A stretch of DNA of 6,412 bases from an uncultured Verrucomicrobiota bacterium (GTDB lineage Bacteria; Verrucomicrobiota; Verrucomicrobiia; Limisphaerales; JADLHS01). Where the stretch lies: positions 1 to 6,412 of the forward strand of contig CALAYC010000246.1 of assembly GCA_937894935.1 (NCBI GenBank), written 5' to 3'. The notes under the pieces were generated by a model. It was not told the origin of the DNA and made no database searches. It saw only the letters and a program-made list of their open reading frames with translations. This document shows positions 5,697 to 6,412 of this stretch, piece by piece (the stretch's first letter is position 1; the number at the start of each line of letters is the position of its first letter). The translations under genes were made by a program, and so were the position numbers.

Positions 5697-6176
5697 ATGG
5701 CTACACTCCCCCAACTGATCGAGGAAGATATCCAGCGACTCGACGGGATACTCAATGAATATCTTGAGCGCAGTGACGCGGCGACGGCCCTCGTCATTGA
5801 CAAGGGCGGTTTTCTGATTACGCATCAGGGCGATTCACGGCGCTTTGATCTGACGACGATCGGCGCGTTGGCTTCCGGCGCTTATCTGGCAAACCAGACG
5901 ATTGCCAATCTGGTTCACGAAGAGAATTTCGACAGCGTTTATCAACAGGGCGACCAGTTCAGCATGTTCGTCACGAACGTGGATGAACATTGTCTGTTGA
6001 TGGTGATTTTCCCATCCAAGACCGGCGTGGGGGTGGTGAAATACCACGCCGCTGAAGCGCGAAAACAGATTGCCGCGCAATTGAAAACCGCGCAGGAGCG
6101 CGATCCGGAGAATGGATTGGATTTGTCGGTATTGAATCTCGCCGATCCGAGCGAACTCTTCCGGCGGAAATCCTGA
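5697..6176 (+). CDS. Roadblock/LC7 domain protein, MglB-like partner of the GTPase
   Basis: 159 residues. Helix 1 (LIEEDIQRLDGILNEYLE, 7-24), strands ATALVIDKGG and FLITHQG (29-45), helix 2 (LTTIGALASGAYLANQTIANL, about 52-72), strands FDSVYQQG, FSMFVTNV and CLLMVIFP (78-106), and helix 3 (KYHAAEARKQIAAQLK, about 115-130) give the full roadblock/LC7 topology. The tail 131-159 ends DPSELFRRKS, a hydrophobic-basic end. Proteins of this kind dimerise, and MglB acts as GAP for MglA; in Myxococcus its C-terminal helix also modulates nucleotide exchange. A GAP-like role here follows from homology and adjacency, not from visible catalytic residues. The gene starts one codon after the GTPase TGA in the same reading frame and has no well-placed SD (AAGG lies about 20 nt upstream), so translational coupling is likely. 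Confidence 0.94.
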   Translation: MATLPQLIEEDIQRLDGILNEYLERSDAATALVIDKGGFLITHQGDSRRFDLTTIGALASGAYLANQTIANLVHEENFDSVYQQGDQFSMFVTNVDEHCLLMVIFPSKTGVGVVKYHAAEARKQIAAQLKTAQERDPENGLDLSVLNLADPSELFRRKS

Positions 6177-6180
6177 GTTT

Positions 6181-6238
6181 TTGAAACGCTGCCGCGTTAA
6201 GGAAAGCGCCGCGACGTTTTCACGCGGCGGCGTTTCAA
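6181..6238. terminator. Long hairpin between convergent genes, probable bidirectional terminator without a good U tract
   Basis: Bases 6181-6197 pair with 6222-6238 over 17 bp, including one T-G wobble (6190/6229). It starts 5 nt after the stop of the MglB-like gene and lies 26 nt beyond the stop of the leftward small gene. The 24-base loop contains GCGCCGCG (6206-6213), whose 7-base part 6207-6213 can instead pair with 6223-6229 in a competing hairpin. Neither side carries a proper U tract in the reading direction, so termination strength is uncertain. Confidence 0.55.
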
Positions 6239-6263
6239 CGGAAAATCAGAAGAAATAGCGCGA

Positions 6264-6392
6264 TCAGCGATCGTGCTTGGAATCGTCGGGCTTCGGCTCA
6301 CTGTCTTTGGTGAGCCACCAGACGATCATCGCCGGACCGAAACAGAGAGCGACGCCAATCGGCATGCCGAAAATGCTCCAGAAAATATCCAT
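6264..6392 (-). CDS. Small single-span membrane protein of 42 residues, function unknown
   Basis: The minus strand encodes MDIFWSIFGMPIGVALCF, continuing to residue 42 and ending DDSKHDR. Residues 3-27 are strongly hydrophobic (IFWS, GMPIGVALCFGP, AMIVWWL) and predict one transmembrane helix. The tail 29-42 is charged (KDSEPKPDD and so on), with K29 next to the membrane suggesting a cytoplasmic C-terminus. The frame stays open from the ATG to the window edge, so an upstream start cannot be excluded, but the Met fits a small membrane protein. No Shine-Dalgarno is visible. It converges on the GTPase operon across the hairpin at 6181-6238 and is therefore a separate transcription unit. It resembles the small membrane proteins often annotated as hypothetical; I do not recognise a family. 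Confidence 0.65.
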   Translation of the reverse strand: MDIFWSIFGMPIGVALCFGPAMIVWWLTKDSEPKPDDSKHDR

Positions 6393-6412
6393 AATGCACG
6401 GAGAGATTTGCG

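Overview
The window looks like a piece of a Gram-negative, moderately GC-rich bacterial chromosome, most likely a Verrucomicrobiota member (Limisphaerales/Pedosphaera type). That assignment is an inference from the style of the proteins: an MglA-type GTPase next to roadblock proteins, long Pro/Ala linkers, and conserved hypotheticals of a kind I associate with that phylum. There is no rRNA or marker gene to prove it. No mobile element, tRNA or CRISPR array was seen.

Layout. (1) Bases 1-735 (+) hold the 3' end of a gene that enters from the left; its protein has a winged-helix-like region split by a linker and ends in a disordered Pro/Glu/Gln tail. (2) A strong GC-rich hairpin at 755-788 separates it from a leftward three-gene operon. 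In transcription order this is a response regulator with REC, PATAN/DUF4388 and a probable roadblock-like C-terminus (2594-1530), a 102-residue compact roadblock-like protein (1542-1234, overlapping the first by 13 nt), and a 136-residue all-helical protein of unknown function (1225-815). (3) A 464-base divergent intergenic region (2595-3058) carries two CCGG-centred palindromes spaced about two helical turns apart and a six-codon leader ORF with a perfect Shine-Dalgarno. (4) A rightward operon encodes a 664-residue adaptor with a precise internal duplication and a C-terminal roadblock domain (3059-5053), an MglA-type Ras-like GTPase (5079-5693) and an MglB-like roadblock protein (5697-6176). 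(5) After a long hairpin (6181-6238), a convergent small gene encodes a 42-residue single-span membrane protein (6392-6264).

How the genes may work together. The two divergent operons look like one self-contained small-GTPase signalling module. The GTPase is the switch; its neighbour is the likely MglB-type GAP/GEF-like partner. The 664-residue protein would be a multivalent scaffold carrying its own roadblock domain. The response regulator would feed phosphorelay input into the module through PATAN and roadblock-like domains. Up to four roadblock or roadblock-like domains lie within about 5 kb of one GTPase. By analogy with Myxococcus MglA/MglB this may control cell polarity, motility or envelope placement, but no effector gene in the window shows which.
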